Source: Planctomycetota bacterium
Lineage (GTDB): Bacteria > Planctomycetota > MHYJ01 > WSZJ01 > JACPWG01
NCBI GenBank assembly: GCA_016197205.1
Contig: JACPWG010000018.1
Location: 1 to 60,110, forward strand
Direction of reading: 5' to 3'
DNA: 60,110 nucleotides
Shown: positions 8,705 to 17,086 of the stretch, piece by piece
How positions within the stretch are numbered: the first letter of the stretch is position 1
Layout: each line of letters starts with the position of its first letter
Program-made: the position numbers and the translations under genes
The notes under the pieces: model-generated
The model's database searches: none
What the model was told of the DNA's origin: nothing
Seen by the model: the letters and a program-made list of their open reading frames with translations, nothing else

Positions 8705-9373
8705 CTGCCTAGGGCCGCAGGCAGGGCCGGCGAGCGGCGTCTGAAGCTCCTGGTTTCCTCGGTCGTGCACGGGTATGAGGATCTCCTGGAGAGCATCCAC
8801 GCGCTGCTCGGGGGCTTCGGCTACGACGTGCTGATGTCCTACAAGGGGACGGTGCCCGTCGACCCGGCGCTGTCGGCAATGACCAGTTGCCTTCAAGCCG
8901 TGGCCGACTGCGATTTGTTTCTCGGGCTGATCCTGCCGCGCTATGGGTCCGGTCTTGAGGCCGCGGACGGCCTGTCCATCACCCATCGCGAAGCCCAGCG
9001 CGCCATCGAACTGAACAAGCCGCGTTGGTTTCTCGTCCACGAACACGTCGCGATCGCTCGGCAGCTCCTCGCTCCCTCTCGGGACGAGGCGGCCAAGCCG
9101 CACTTCCGCCTGAAACCGGGAATCGCGTTCGGGAGGACGGAGATCCTGTCGGACCTGCGCGTCCTGGAACTTTACGAGACGGCCATGCGGCACGACGTGC
9201 CGGAGGTCGCGGACCGACGCGGCAACTGGGTCCAGCCCTTCCTCCGCGAGGAGGACGCGCGGCTCTTCGCGACCGCGCAGTTCCGGCGCCATCGAGACCT
9301 GCTGGAACGACATCTTCCCCTTCTGGCGAATCCGCAGGTCGTCCGGGCTCGTCTGCCAAGGGGGAAGCGGTGA
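8705..9373 (+). CDS. DUF4062-like protein, first gene of a coupled pair
   Basis: About 222 residues. The N-terminal part (LKLLVSSVVHGYEDLLE, then CLQAVADCDLFLGLILPRYG) resembles DUF4062, a Rossmann/TIR-like fold often found beside ATPases in conflict loci; its activity is unknown. The first ordinary start is GTG 8765, but the conserved strand KLLVSS lies before it. In the same frame CTG 8705 has a strong ribosome site GAGGAGG seven bases upstream, after an in-frame stop at 8690, so I prefer this unusual CTG start. The stop overlaps the GTG start of the next gene by 4 bp (GTGA), implying translational coupling. Alternatively a 5' frameshift has damaged the original start. Confidence 0.72.
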   Translation: MPRAAGRAGERRLKLLVSSVVHGYEDLLESIHALLGGFGYDVLMSYKGTVPVDPALSAMTSCLQAVADCDLFLGLILPRYGSGLEAADGLSITHREAQRAIELNKPRWFLVHEHVAIARQLLAPSRDEAAKPHFRLKPGIAFGRTEILSDLRVLELYETAMRHDVPEVADRRGNWVQPFLREEDARLFATAQFRRHRDLLERHLPLLANPQVVRARLPRGKR

Positions 9374-10752
9374 AACCAGGCACGCATCGGCTGCGGGAGC
9401 GCACGGAGTCGGAAACCCTGGAATTCAAAGCCGCCCGCACGTCCCTGGCGACCCTCGCGCAGGCGGCCTGCGCCATGCTCAACCAGAGCGGCGAAATTCT
9501 ACTCTGGGGTGTGGACGACCATGGACGCGCCCAGGGTATGGAAGACGCAGGGCGTCACGCCGCTGAGCTCACACGGTATTTGATGGGGCGACTCCGTCCG
9601 AAACCCCTTCTCTCCGTGTCGGTTCGCGACGTCGACTCGAAACGCGTCGTTGCGGTCGACATCCCACCCGGGGCGGACAAGCCCTACTCCGTGGATCGAC
9701 GAATCTGGGTCCGCATCGGGACGCGGACTTTTCGGGCCGACACCGAGACGAGCGCAGGCCTGGTGGAACGGAGCGCAGCACAGCCCGTCCGCTGGGAACG
9801 CGAACCCATGCCCGGCTTTTCACTGGCCGACTACGATACCGAAGAGCTCGCAGTCGCGAGGAAGGAGATTGCGAGAGGTGAGCGCTTCGGACTTGGACTG
9901 CCTACCGGCGATGAGGAGTTCCTCCGCGCCCTCCATTTGGAGCGAAGCGGCCAGCTTGCGAATGCGGCCGTCGCGCTCTTTGCCCGGCGGCCCCGCGCCT
10001 GGGCGCCCAATCTCGCCGTGCGCGTCGCCTTCTACGCTCCCGACCAAGCCGGACCCGTCGGAAACGACGTCGAGTTCGAGGGGCCCGCCATCCGCGTGTT
10101 GAGGGACGTGATCGGCATCTTGCAGCAGCGAACGGGTGTCTCCGCCCGGTTCGCACCGGGACGCATCGAGCGTCAGGATCGGCCCGCGTATCCTCTGTAT
10201 GCGCTGCGGGAGGGGTTGGTCAACGCCATCGTTCACCGCGACTACCAAGCCATCGGCGGGTCCGTTGGCGTGGAGCTCTTCCCTGATCGTCTCATCATAC
10301 GGAACCCTGGGAAGCTCCCGAACGGGTGGACGGCGAAGAGCCTCCTGCAGAAGCAAGAATCCCATCCCCGCAACCCAGACATCGCCAGGGTCTTCTACCT
10401 GCGAACGCTGATGGAACAACTCGGCTTGGGTATCCAGAAGGTGGTCGCGGCCCGCAGAGAAAACGGGGCTCGAACCCCCGCTTGGCGCGCGGAACAGGGC
10501 ACCGTTTCGCTTACCCTCTATCGGGCGCACGAACCGGAGGTTGCGTCTGAGCTCGGGAGCCGTCAGCGACGGTTTTTTGAAACGGCCGCCTCCCGTGGAG
10601 ACTTCACGGCCGGCGACTACGCGGACGCCGCCGGAGTCAGCCTTCGGCAAGCGCGCAGGGACTTGGCCGAGCTCGGCCAGTTGGGGTTGCTAGCTCGCTT
10701 CGGCAAAGGTCCAGCCACCATCTACCGTCGAACCGCGCGATCCCAGCCCTGA
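9370..10752 (+). CDS. Schlafen AlbA_2 / HATPase_c_4 protein (COG2865-like)
   Basis: 460 residues from GTG 9370, preceded by AAGGGGAAG and overlapping the DUF4062 stop by 4 bp. The N-terminal AlbA_2/Schlafen domain shows ESETLEFKAA, LAQAACAMLNQSGEILLWGV and a DKPYSV-type strand. The middle carries the ALREGLVNAIVHRDY motif of the HATPase_c_4 family, followed by VELFPDRLIIRNPG. A C-terminal winged-helix-like part (FTAGDYADAAGVSLRQARRDLAELGQLGLLAR) ends in a basic tail. Such proteins are annotated as ATP-binding or transcriptional regulators, and some Schlafen domains cleave RNA. Together with DUF4062 it forms a two-gene cassette suggestive of defence; this function is inferred from context only. 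Confidence 0.85.
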   Translation: MKPGTHRLRERTESETLEFKAARTSLATLAQAACAMLNQSGEILLWGVDDHGRAQGMEDAGRHAAELTRYLMGRLRPKPLLSVSVRDVDSKRVVAVDIPPGADKPYSVDRRIWVRIGTRTFRADTETSAGLVERSAAQPVRWEREPMPGFSLADYDTEELAVARKEIARGERFGLGLPTGDEEFLRALHLERSGQLANAAVALFARRPRAWAPNLAVRVAFYAPDQAGPVGNDVEFEGPAIRVLRDVIGILQQRTGVSARFAPGRIERQDRPAYPLYALREGLVNAIVHRDYQAIGGSVGVELFPDRLIIRNPGKLPNGWTAKSLLQKQESHPRNPDIARVFYLRTLMEQLGLGIQKVVAARRENGARTPAWRAEQGTVSLTLYRAHEPEVASELGSRQRRFFETAASRGDFTAGDYADAAGVSLRQARRDLAELGQLGLLARFGKGPATIYRRTARSQP

Positions 10753-10756
10753 AGAG

Positions 10757-10908
10757 AATCCGGCCAAATCCGGCCAAATCCGGCCAGGCTCAGAAGATAC
10801 TCCTCCGGTCGCGGCTTTCCAGGCGAAGGAGAAGCATGGACGTGACACAACACATTTATACGCTACAAGTTGTGTCGCATCATGGAGAAATCCGGCCCAG
10901 TCCGGCCA
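10757..10908. promoter_or_regulatory. Iteron-like 10-bp repeats and a dyad downstream of the AlbA gene
   Basis: Three perfect head-to-tail copies of AATCCGGCCA (10757-10786), each one helical turn long, and two variant copies at 10889-10908. Between them lies a perfect 8-bp inverted repeat, GACACAAC at 10844-10851 and GTTGTGTC at 10869-10876, around a short AT-rich centre. Together they suggest a protein-binding region of unknown role. The rest of 10753-11078 holds no gene I can support. Confidence 0.5.
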
Positions 10909-11078
10909 ACTCGGGACAACCAACGGGGAGGCGGAAAACCGAGGACCAGCGGAGGGCGTGCGGGACACGACCGCCGAGTTCGTCCAACCCGACTCCGCGG
11001 ACGTGGCGTCGTGCTTCGAGGCTCGATGCGCAGAGCAACGAAGCCCGGGCGAGCCGGTGGCCACGCCCCGCCGCCGCC

Positions 11079-12050
11079 CTACCCGCGCTCTAGGGTGATC
11101 ACCCTACCCCACCCCGCGACCTCCTGGGCGAGCGGGATGTCCTTCGTGAAGGACGGCACCTGCGCCCGCGTCGAGATCCGGCGCAGGGCGACGAGGACGT
11201 TCCTAACACTACAACGCTAAAGAAGTGGAGCCTTCGAGCCTAACCGGTTCGCAGTTCTGCCTTTAGGCGGGGCTGCCAACCAAGTGTCGCAGTTCTCGCC
11301 GCACGCGCCGCCTGAAGGCGGAACTACGAACAGGGGCGGAGCTTGGCAACATCCGTCGCAAGTGCCGAAGCTTTCGATGTAGCGTTGAAGTGCAAAGCCG
11401 GTCCCCGTCGAAGTGCGCGAACGGGTCGTCCAGGATCAGGAACGGCTCCTTCTCTTGGCCCGCCATGACGCGAGCGAGGCCGTAGCGGATCGCGAAGTAG
11501 AGCTGGTCGCGCAGCTTGTCGGCCAGGACCTCGAGCGTCCCTTCCTTCACGAGGGTGTCGAAGGTGGCGCACTTCCGCTTCCGCTCGGCGGCGACTTCCT
11601 GGAAGGCGCGGTAGGCCTGCACGACCTCGTCGAGAGAACCGATTCGCGCGGACGCCGCGAGGGTCAGGAGCAGGGAGAAAAGAAAATACCCCGGCAGCGA
11701 GTTCGCAAAGCCCTTCCGCGTCTCTTCGTACCGGGTCTGCGTCTCCATCTGGACCTTCTTGCGCGCGACCAGCCGCTCCTGGATGGCCAGGCCCTTTGCT
11801 TCCAGCGCGGGGTTCATCCGGACCCCCTTCGGGGTCTTCTCAAGGGCCGCCGAGAGCAGGACGCATTGTTTTTCGGACCTCCTCCACGCGCTGGATGCGC
11901 TCCTCGATTTCCTTCTCGCGGCTCTCGAGGAAGCCGATCCGCGGCTCCAGCGCGACCTGCTCCGCCTGCGCGGTCGCGAGGGTGGAGAGCGTGGCGGACT
12001 CCCCCTCGAGGGCCGTGACGCGGGCAGACAGCTCTACTTCCGTTGTGGCG
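11079..12050 (-). pseudogene. Decayed fragment B of a YhaN/SbcC-like ATPase gene
   Basis: On the minus strand it matches the 3' half of the intact ATPase gene at 14014-16953 in blocks: the C-terminus including stop (11079-11210), the Walker B region with PFLILDDPFAHFDGD (about 11390-11515), LVKEGTLEVLADKL and IGSLDEVVQAYRAFQEVAAER (about 11515-11640), and ALEAKGLAIQERLVARKK onward (about 11640-12047). The block joins show deletions; at ADKL-RDQLYF a piece of about 480 bp is missing. Another join falls on a short near-identical repeat (GCGAG-x-GTCA-x-GAGC) that exists twice in the intact gene. The gene is dead. Confidence 0.88.
11308..11335 (+). repeat. Dispersed GCCTGAAGGC palindromic repeat
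   Basis: A 28-bp sequence containing CCGCCTGAAGGCGGAACTAC, identical to 45191-45218. Related copies occur near 29800, 45291 (inverted) and 58111 (inverted). It sits inside decayed YhaN fragment B, in a stretch (about 11221-11385) with no match to the intact gene, so the repeat arrived after or together with the decay. Confidence 0.75.
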
Positions 12051-12535
12051 CGGACCTCGCCCCCTCACCTTCACCGCGAAACGCCGCTGCCGGCGCGTAT
12101 CGCAACGGTCCCAGATGAACCCAAACACGGACACCGGGAGTCGTAGAAGCAGCTCAATCAGTGGCGATTTGGCTTGCGTACACGTCATGGGCAGCGCTAA
12201 AATGCCGGCGCCTCGTGGGCGGAGGGCGCGCCGTAGACTCTCCGCCGGGAATTCCGCACAAAGTCGTCACGCACCCAGGCTGGCGGGCGTTTTTCCACTA
12301 TCCTATTGCGGCTCCCAAACAGTTTCTGCTGACCTCCCGCCCAACCCTCCCGGCATCCTCCCAAGCCGTGAGTGTCTACAAGCCTCGTGAATGGACAGCC
12401 GACGGGCAGTCGCGATCCACACGACGAACTTCAGCGGGCAGAAGAAGCGGCTTCTGTCCACCCCTGTTCACGTTTCAACACGGTGAAACGAAGAACCGCC
12501 GAATGCTCTACACACCAAATCATAGGGGCTGACGC
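12051..12535. other. Intergenic region before the membrane protein pair
   Basis: About 485 bp. On the minus strand an ORF beginning near 12188 starts MTCTQAKSPLIELLLRLPV and continues plausibly for about 40 residues before running out of frame into decayed fragment B; it may be the remnant of a lost gene. Base composition drops towards 12250-12535, like the gene that follows. No clear promoter or RNA gene is seen. Confidence 0.4.
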
Positions 12536-13336
12536 ATGAAAACACAGGGCACGAGGGAGCTGGTGGATCACATCTTCGCAACCTATTGGGCGCTCCGGGC
12601 TGGACTCGCCGTGCTGGCACTTGCCTTTCCGCTGATCCTGTGGATCGGCGGTCATCTCCTCGCCGACCTGCCCCTTGCAGGTTCGATGAGCGAGTATTAC
12701 CATGCAAGAAGCGCTCACGATCCCGCCACAGGCGAACCAGGCCATGGCGTGATGCGTGATGCCTTCGTTGGAATCAGCTTTGCTGTCGGGATGATTCTCG
12801 TTCTTTATAAGGGTTTCTCTAAACCTGAGGATTGGGCGCTCAATTTCGCAGGCCTCTTTGCCTTCGGCGTCGCTCTGTTCCCGATGCGATGGCCCGTAGG
12901 AGGTGCTTCCGCGGAACACTGCATTTCGTTCCATGGCTTTTGCGCGGTGTCTTTCTTTCTCAGCATCTCGTCTGTCTGCATATTCCGCGCGTCCGACACT
13001 TTGCACCTGATTCAAGGAGAGACAACGAGGAAATGCTACAAGCTTGCGTATAGAACAATCGGCTTGTTGATGATTGCATTGCCCGTTGTCGTATGGGTCC
13101 TAACGTCCCAACAAATCGTGCGGGACTACCGCACCTTCTTGCTGGAATTGGCGGGTATCTATGTGTTTGCTGTGTATTGGCTGCTCAAAACCTACGAGCT
13201 CCACAAAATCAAATCCCGCTGGGGCGCGGCACTCGTACAAGTCCGCTTCGAGGAGCTGCGACTGCGTGACTTGTTTCGCTTGAGCGCAATGTCGATCACT
13301 CCGCCCACGGTCGACGACAGAAAGCCGGTTCAATGA
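12536..13336 (+). CDS. Multi-pass membrane protein of unknown function
   Basis: 266 residues with about six hydrophobic segments (LRAGLAVLALAFPLILWI; DAFVGISFAVGMILVLY; FAGLFAFGVALFPM; FHGFCAVSFFLSISSVCIF; IGLLMIALPVVVWVL; FLLELAGIYVFAVYWLL). Loops carry GSMSEYYH and GVMRDAFVG, conserved-looking, and HGFCAV. I do not recognise a characterised family. Codon use is less GC-biased than in the flanking genes, suggesting horizontal arrival. The start ATG is preceded by AGGGGC. The next gene begins 10 bp after its stop, so the two are probably cotranscribed. Confidence 0.75.
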   Translation: MKTQGTRELVDHIFATYWALRAGLAVLALAFPLILWIGGHLLADLPLAGSMSEYYHARSAHDPATGEPGHGVMRDAFVGISFAVGMILVLYKGFSKPEDWALNFAGLFAFGVALFPMRWPVGGASAEHCISFHGFCAVSFFLSISSVCIFRASDTLHLIQGETTRKCYKLAYRTIGLLMIALPVVVWVLTSQQIVRDYRTFLLELAGIYVFAVYWLLKTYELHKIKSRWGAALVQVRFEELRLRDLFRLSAMSITPPTVDDRKPVQ

Positions 13337-13346
13337 GGATTCCCTC

Positions 13347-13775
13347 ATGCGGAAGCTCTCCGGGGTGCTCGCCGTCAAGCTTGCTGTTACGACTCTTCTT
13401 TGGTTCGCCCCGCTACTGCTGCTCCCGCTCGATTGCCTCAGAGCGATTGGGATTCCCGACTCGTCGCCCCCCCTCTTTCTCCGATTACTCGGCATGGCGT
13501 ATCTTTCACTGTGCGTAGGCTACGCTTTCGGGCTTGTCGCTACCCTCCAGGGACGTTACCCTCGCAGCACGGTGTGGACTGGCATCGTAAGCAACGGGGG
13601 TGCGGTCGTATTGTTGTCGATCGGCGCCTTCCAGGGCGCTTGGGAAACCTGGGGATTCTACGCTCGCGTCATGATGTGGACGTCGCTGGTTTTCACCGGT
13701 CTGATTTCGATGGGTCTGATTGCATTCGGCCCCTGTGGGCGGCATTCGCCGGGCGGACAGGGTGTGGCGGGCTGA
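13347..13775 (+). CDS. Small four-helix membrane protein of unknown function
   Basis: 142 residues with four predicted membrane spans: LAVTTLLWFAPLLLLPLDCL, LLGMAYLSLCVGYAFGLVATL, GIVSNGGAVVLLSIGAF and MMWTSLVFTGLISMGLIAFG. The small polar C-terminus is GGQGVAG. It begins 10 bp after the preceding membrane-protein gene, so they are likely an operon. The family is not recognised; a channel-like or immunity-like role would be guesswork. The gap of 238 bp to the next gene holds nothing I can support. Confidence 0.65.
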   Translation: MRKLSGVLAVKLAVTTLLWFAPLLLLPLDCLRAIGIPDSSPPLFLRLLGMAYLSLCVGYAFGLVATLQGRYPRSTVWTGIVSNGGAVVLLSIGAFQGAWETWGFYARVMMWTSLVFTGLISMGLIAFGPCGRHSPGGQGVAG

Positions 13776-14013
13776 AACGAGAAGCTGCGGCGCGGTGGCA
13801 CGGTCTGATCCCCACCGAGCCCTCCTCTGGCAACGCCCGGAGCGCGGCATGGGTGCTGGGAAAGTGCCCGCGCGACCGGCTTCCCCCAGCCTGTACTTCG
13901 CCCTCCACGCTGCCTCCAATTACCCGTGCTCCACCCGCCCCGTCCCGCGCTCATTGCGGCCACCCCCGCCGCCGCTCGACCTTCCTTCCCCCCGGCAACC
14001 ATCACCGGTCGCC

Positions 14014-16953
14014 CTACGCCCGCTCCAGCGTGATCACCCTACCCCAGCCCGCGACCTCCTGAGCCAGCGGGATGTCCTTCGTGAAGAGCAGGACCTGCGC
14101 ACGCGCCGAGATGCGGCGCAGGGCGAGGAGGACGTTGCGAAGCCGCTCCCCGTCGAAGTGCGCGAACGGGTCGTCCAGGATCAGGAACGGCTCCCGCTCT
14201 TGGCCCACCATGACGCGAGCGAGGCCGTAGCGGATCGCGAAGTAGAGCTGGTCGCGGGTCCCGCGCGAAAGCGACTCGGCATCTACGGCGCGGTCCCCCT
14301 TGAGCGGTCGGAAGGTAAACTCGCTCGGATCCACGTCCACCTGGACTCCCGTGTAGCTGTTTTGCGTCATCTCGATGAAGACCGAGGCGATCGCTCGCTG
14401 CAGCGGAGAAGCCAGGTCCTCGCGGACCTTCTTCGCGGCGCCTTCCAGGACCTTCGCCGCGCGCTCCAGGGCCTGGACCTGCACGCGCAGGCGCGCGAGC
14501 CTACCCTCGGCGTAGGCGATCCCCTCCTCGATCTCCATGAGGTCGAGGTCCTGCCGCTCCAGCAGCTTCCGCTCGTCCTCGTACTGCGCGAACTCACGCT
14601 CCACGCGGTCCCGCTCGCCTTCGAGGTGGGCGAGCCGTTTCTCCGACTCGGCCACGCGCTCCGGCGGCAGCGTCTCGCCGGGGACGGACGCGATCTTCTC
14701 CTGGTGCGCGGACCGGTCCAGCTCCAGGCCGCGCAGCTTGTCGGCCAGGACCTCGAGCGTGCCTTCCTTGACGAGGGCGTCGAAGGTGGCGCACTTCTGC
14801 TTCCGCTCGGCGGCGACCTCCTGGAAGGCGCGGTAGGCCTGCACGACCTCGTCGAGCGAACCGATCTGCGCCGACGACGCGAGTGTCAGGAGCTCGGCCC
14901 GCCTCCGCTCCAGGTCCGCGCGCCGCGGCCCGGCGGATTCGGCGGTCGACTGGACGGCCCGCTTCCGACCTTCCTCGCGATTGAGACGCTCCCGCAACTC
15001 GCGCAGTTCGCGCTGCGCCGGCGGTAAATCTTCGGCGATCCGCGCCAGGCGGGCCTTCACCTCGGGCAGGGTCAAGGACACGGAGCCGGACACGCCGCGC
15101 AGCGCGTCGATCCGGACCTTCACGTTGGACCGCTCGGACCGAACCGTGTCGCGCTCGGCTCTCAGCGCCGCGTCCCCGCCAGTCGGCAAGAGCACCGTGA
15201 GCGCGCTCTGGGCGGCGGCGATCTCGCTCTGGAGCTGGCGCGCCTGCCCGGCGGTTTGCAGCAACGTCTCGATCGACGGCAGGCCCGACGCCTGCAGCAC
15301 GAATTTCCGCTCGGACTCGACGGCGGCCGCCTCCTTGGTCGCGAGCTCCGCATTCTGCGCGGCGATCGCCAGGTCCTTGTTCCGCTCCGCGGCCTGCGCC
15401 TCGTTGTTCCGGAAGACCTTCGTGCCCAGCCCGGCAAGGCCGAGCGAGGTCAGCCCGAACACGCCGGCGACGATCCCCAGCTCCGGGAACTTCGCGAGGA
15501 AAAACGCACCCGTGGCGAGCGAGAGCGCCGCGAGGGTCAAGAGCAGGGAGAAAAGAAAATAGCTCGGCAGCGAGTTCGCAAAGCCCTTCCGCGTCTCCTC
15601 GTACCGGGTCTGCGTCTCCTTCTGGACCTTCTTGCGCGCGACCAACCGCTCCTGGATGGCCAGCGCTTTGGCCTCCAGCGCGGGGGTCGTGCGGACCCCC
15701 TTCGGGGTCTTTTCGAGGGCCGCCGAGAGCAGGACGATTTTTTTTCGGACGTCCTCCACCCGCTGGATGCGCTCCTCGATTTCCTTCTCGCGGGTCTCGA
15801 GGATGCCGATCCGGGGCTCGAGCGCGACCTGTTCCGCCTGCGCCGTTGCGAGCGTGGAAAGCGTTGCGGACTCCCCCTCGAGGGCCGTGACGCGGGCCGA
15901 CAGCTCGGCTTCCTTGGTCGTCAGGTCGGCGATCGCCCGGGGCAGGCCCGCCAGCTCGCCGCGCGCGGAGGTCTCCACGCCGGTGAGGCCCTTCAGCTCC
16001 GTCTCGAGCTGGACAACCTTTTCGATGAGGCCGGCCTCTTTGCGGAAGAAGTCGGGGTAGAGCGACATCCGGCGGTCGGCCGCGACGATCTCTTCCTTGA
16101 GCCGGGCCAACGCGCCCATGCGCCCCTCGGTCCACGTGATGGCGGACTCCGCGGCATGGAGACGCTCGCGGGCCTCGGTGCGGGTCCGGTAGTTCGAGAG
16201 CTGCGCGGACAAGGCGGAGACTTCGCGTCGGAGATGCGCCCGGCGCTCGGCCTGCCGGCGGCAGAGGTGGGACAGCTCGCGAAGCCGGCTCTCCCGGTGG
16301 GACGCGGCCGCCTCCTGCTCGCGAAGGCGCGCCAGCTCGCGCTCCAAGCGGACGATCGGCCCGGAGTCCAGCTCGCCCGCCCGCTGCAGGGCTGCGAGCT
16401 TTTCGCCAAGGCGGCGGAGGGCGTTCGAGTAGGTGGAGTCGCCGGCCCCGCCGCCGATGGCGCGCTCCGCGGCGTGACGAAGGTTGCCGGAGAAACGGCG
16501 GTCGCGCGGGTCGATTTCGATCTGGCTGATGCAGGCCGTCGCATAGAAGACGCGTTCGTCGGTGGTCCCCAGCTCGCGCTCCAAGAGCGCGTGCACGGCC
16601 GAGACGTCGCGCGACAGCAGCGTCTCGCGCCCTTCCTTTTCCCGTCGGAACACCTCGACCGGCGTCTTCGCCTTCGCGCGGAACGAGCGCGCCACGCGGT
16701 ACACGAGGCCGTCGGAGGCCTCCACCTCGACCCAGGTCTGGTAGTCCCCGCCGTCCCAGGGCTCGTAGTCCGGGAAACCCTCGAAGCGCGGCGTGCCGAA
16801 GAGCGTGCGGACAAGGCACGCCTGCAGCGTGGACTTGCCGGCCTCGTTCGGGCCGACGACGAGATTGAACCCGGGTCCGAAGTCGATCGTGATGGGCTTC
16901 TCGGCGCCGCGGAACTTGCCGAAGCCGACGATGCCGACGGTGCGGAGCTTCAC
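14014..16953 (-). CDS. YhaN/SbcC-like ABC-type ATPase
   Basis: 979 residues from GTG 16953. Large SMC/Rad50-type ATPase expected to act with the nuclease encoded upstream in DNA end processing. Walker A is GPNEAGKST (34-42). Long coiled coils follow. The middle (about 461-509) contains hydrophobic spans (FLFSLLLTLAALSLATGAFF, LGIVAGVFGLTSLGLAGLG), as in membrane-associated YhaN rather than SbcC; I see no CxxC zinc hook. The C-terminus has the signature SRGTRDQLYFAIRYGLARV and Walker B PFLILDDPFAHFD (about 920-932). It lies 133 bp downstream of the yhaO-like gene on the same strand. Two decayed copies of its 3' part sit at 5809-6192 and 11079-12050. Confidence 0.88.
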   Translation of the reverse strand: MKLRTVGIVGFGKFRGAEKPITIDFGPGFNLVVGPNEAGKSTLQACLVRTLFGTPRFEGFPDYEPWDGGDYQTWVEVEASDGLVYRVARSFRAKAKTPVEVFRREKEGRETLLSRDVSAVHALLERELGTTDERVFYATACISQIEIDPRDRRFSGNLRHAAERAIGGGAGDSTYSNALRRLGEKLAALQRAGELDSGPIVRLERELARLREQEAAASHRESRLRELSHLCRRQAERRAHLRREVSALSAQLSNYRTRTEARERLHAAESAITWTEGRMGALARLKEEIVAADRRMSLYPDFFRKEAGLIEKVVQLETELKGLTGVETSARGELAGLPRAIADLTTKEAELSARVTALEGESATLSTLATAQAEQVALEPRIGILETREKEIEERIQRVEDVRKKIVLLSAALEKTPKGVRTTPALEAKALAIQERLVARKKVQKETQTRYEETRKGFANSLPSYFLFSLLLTLAALSLATGAFFLAKFPELGIVAGVFGLTSLGLAGLGTKVFRNNEAQAAERNKDLAIAAQNAELATKEAAAVESERKFVLQASGLPSIETLLQTAGQARQLQSEIAAAQSALTVLLPTGGDAALRAERDTVRSERSNVKVRIDALRGVSGSVSLTLPEVKARLARIAEDLPPAQRELRELRERLNREEGRKRAVQSTAESAGPRRADLERRRAELLTLASSAQIGSLDEVVQAYRAFQEVAAERKQKCATFDALVKEGTLEVLADKLRGLELDRSAHQEKIASVPGETLPPERVAESEKRLAHLEGERDRVEREFAQYEDERKLLERQDLDLMEIEEGIAYAEGRLARLRVQVQALERAAKVLEGAAKKVREDLASPLQRAIASVFIEMTQNSYTGVQVDVDPSEFTFRPLKGDRAVDAESLSRGTRDQLYFAIRYGLARVMVGQEREPFLILDDPFAHFDGERLRNVLLALRRISARAQVLLFTKDIPLAQEVAGWGRVITLERA

Positions 16954-17086
16954 GTTGCCAACTCTTCGATTGTCTGGTGAAGGGAAAACCGAATACGGGC
17001 CGCCGAAGACGTCGAACGACGACGCATGGTACTCAGGTGGCTTTGTGGGGAGGCTCTTGCCTCTTGGCTAGGCCGCTCCTGGCGGT

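Noticed and set aside
14014..16953. Naming the ATPase SbcC
   Set aside because: No CxxC zinc hook seen and hydrophobic spans lie in the middle, so YhaN-like is the better description.
15256..16980. Long plus-strand ORF of 574 codons
   Set aside because: Antisense to the YhaN-like gene, whose motifs are intact; the plus-strand protein is Arg/Asp/Leu-rich shadow sequence.
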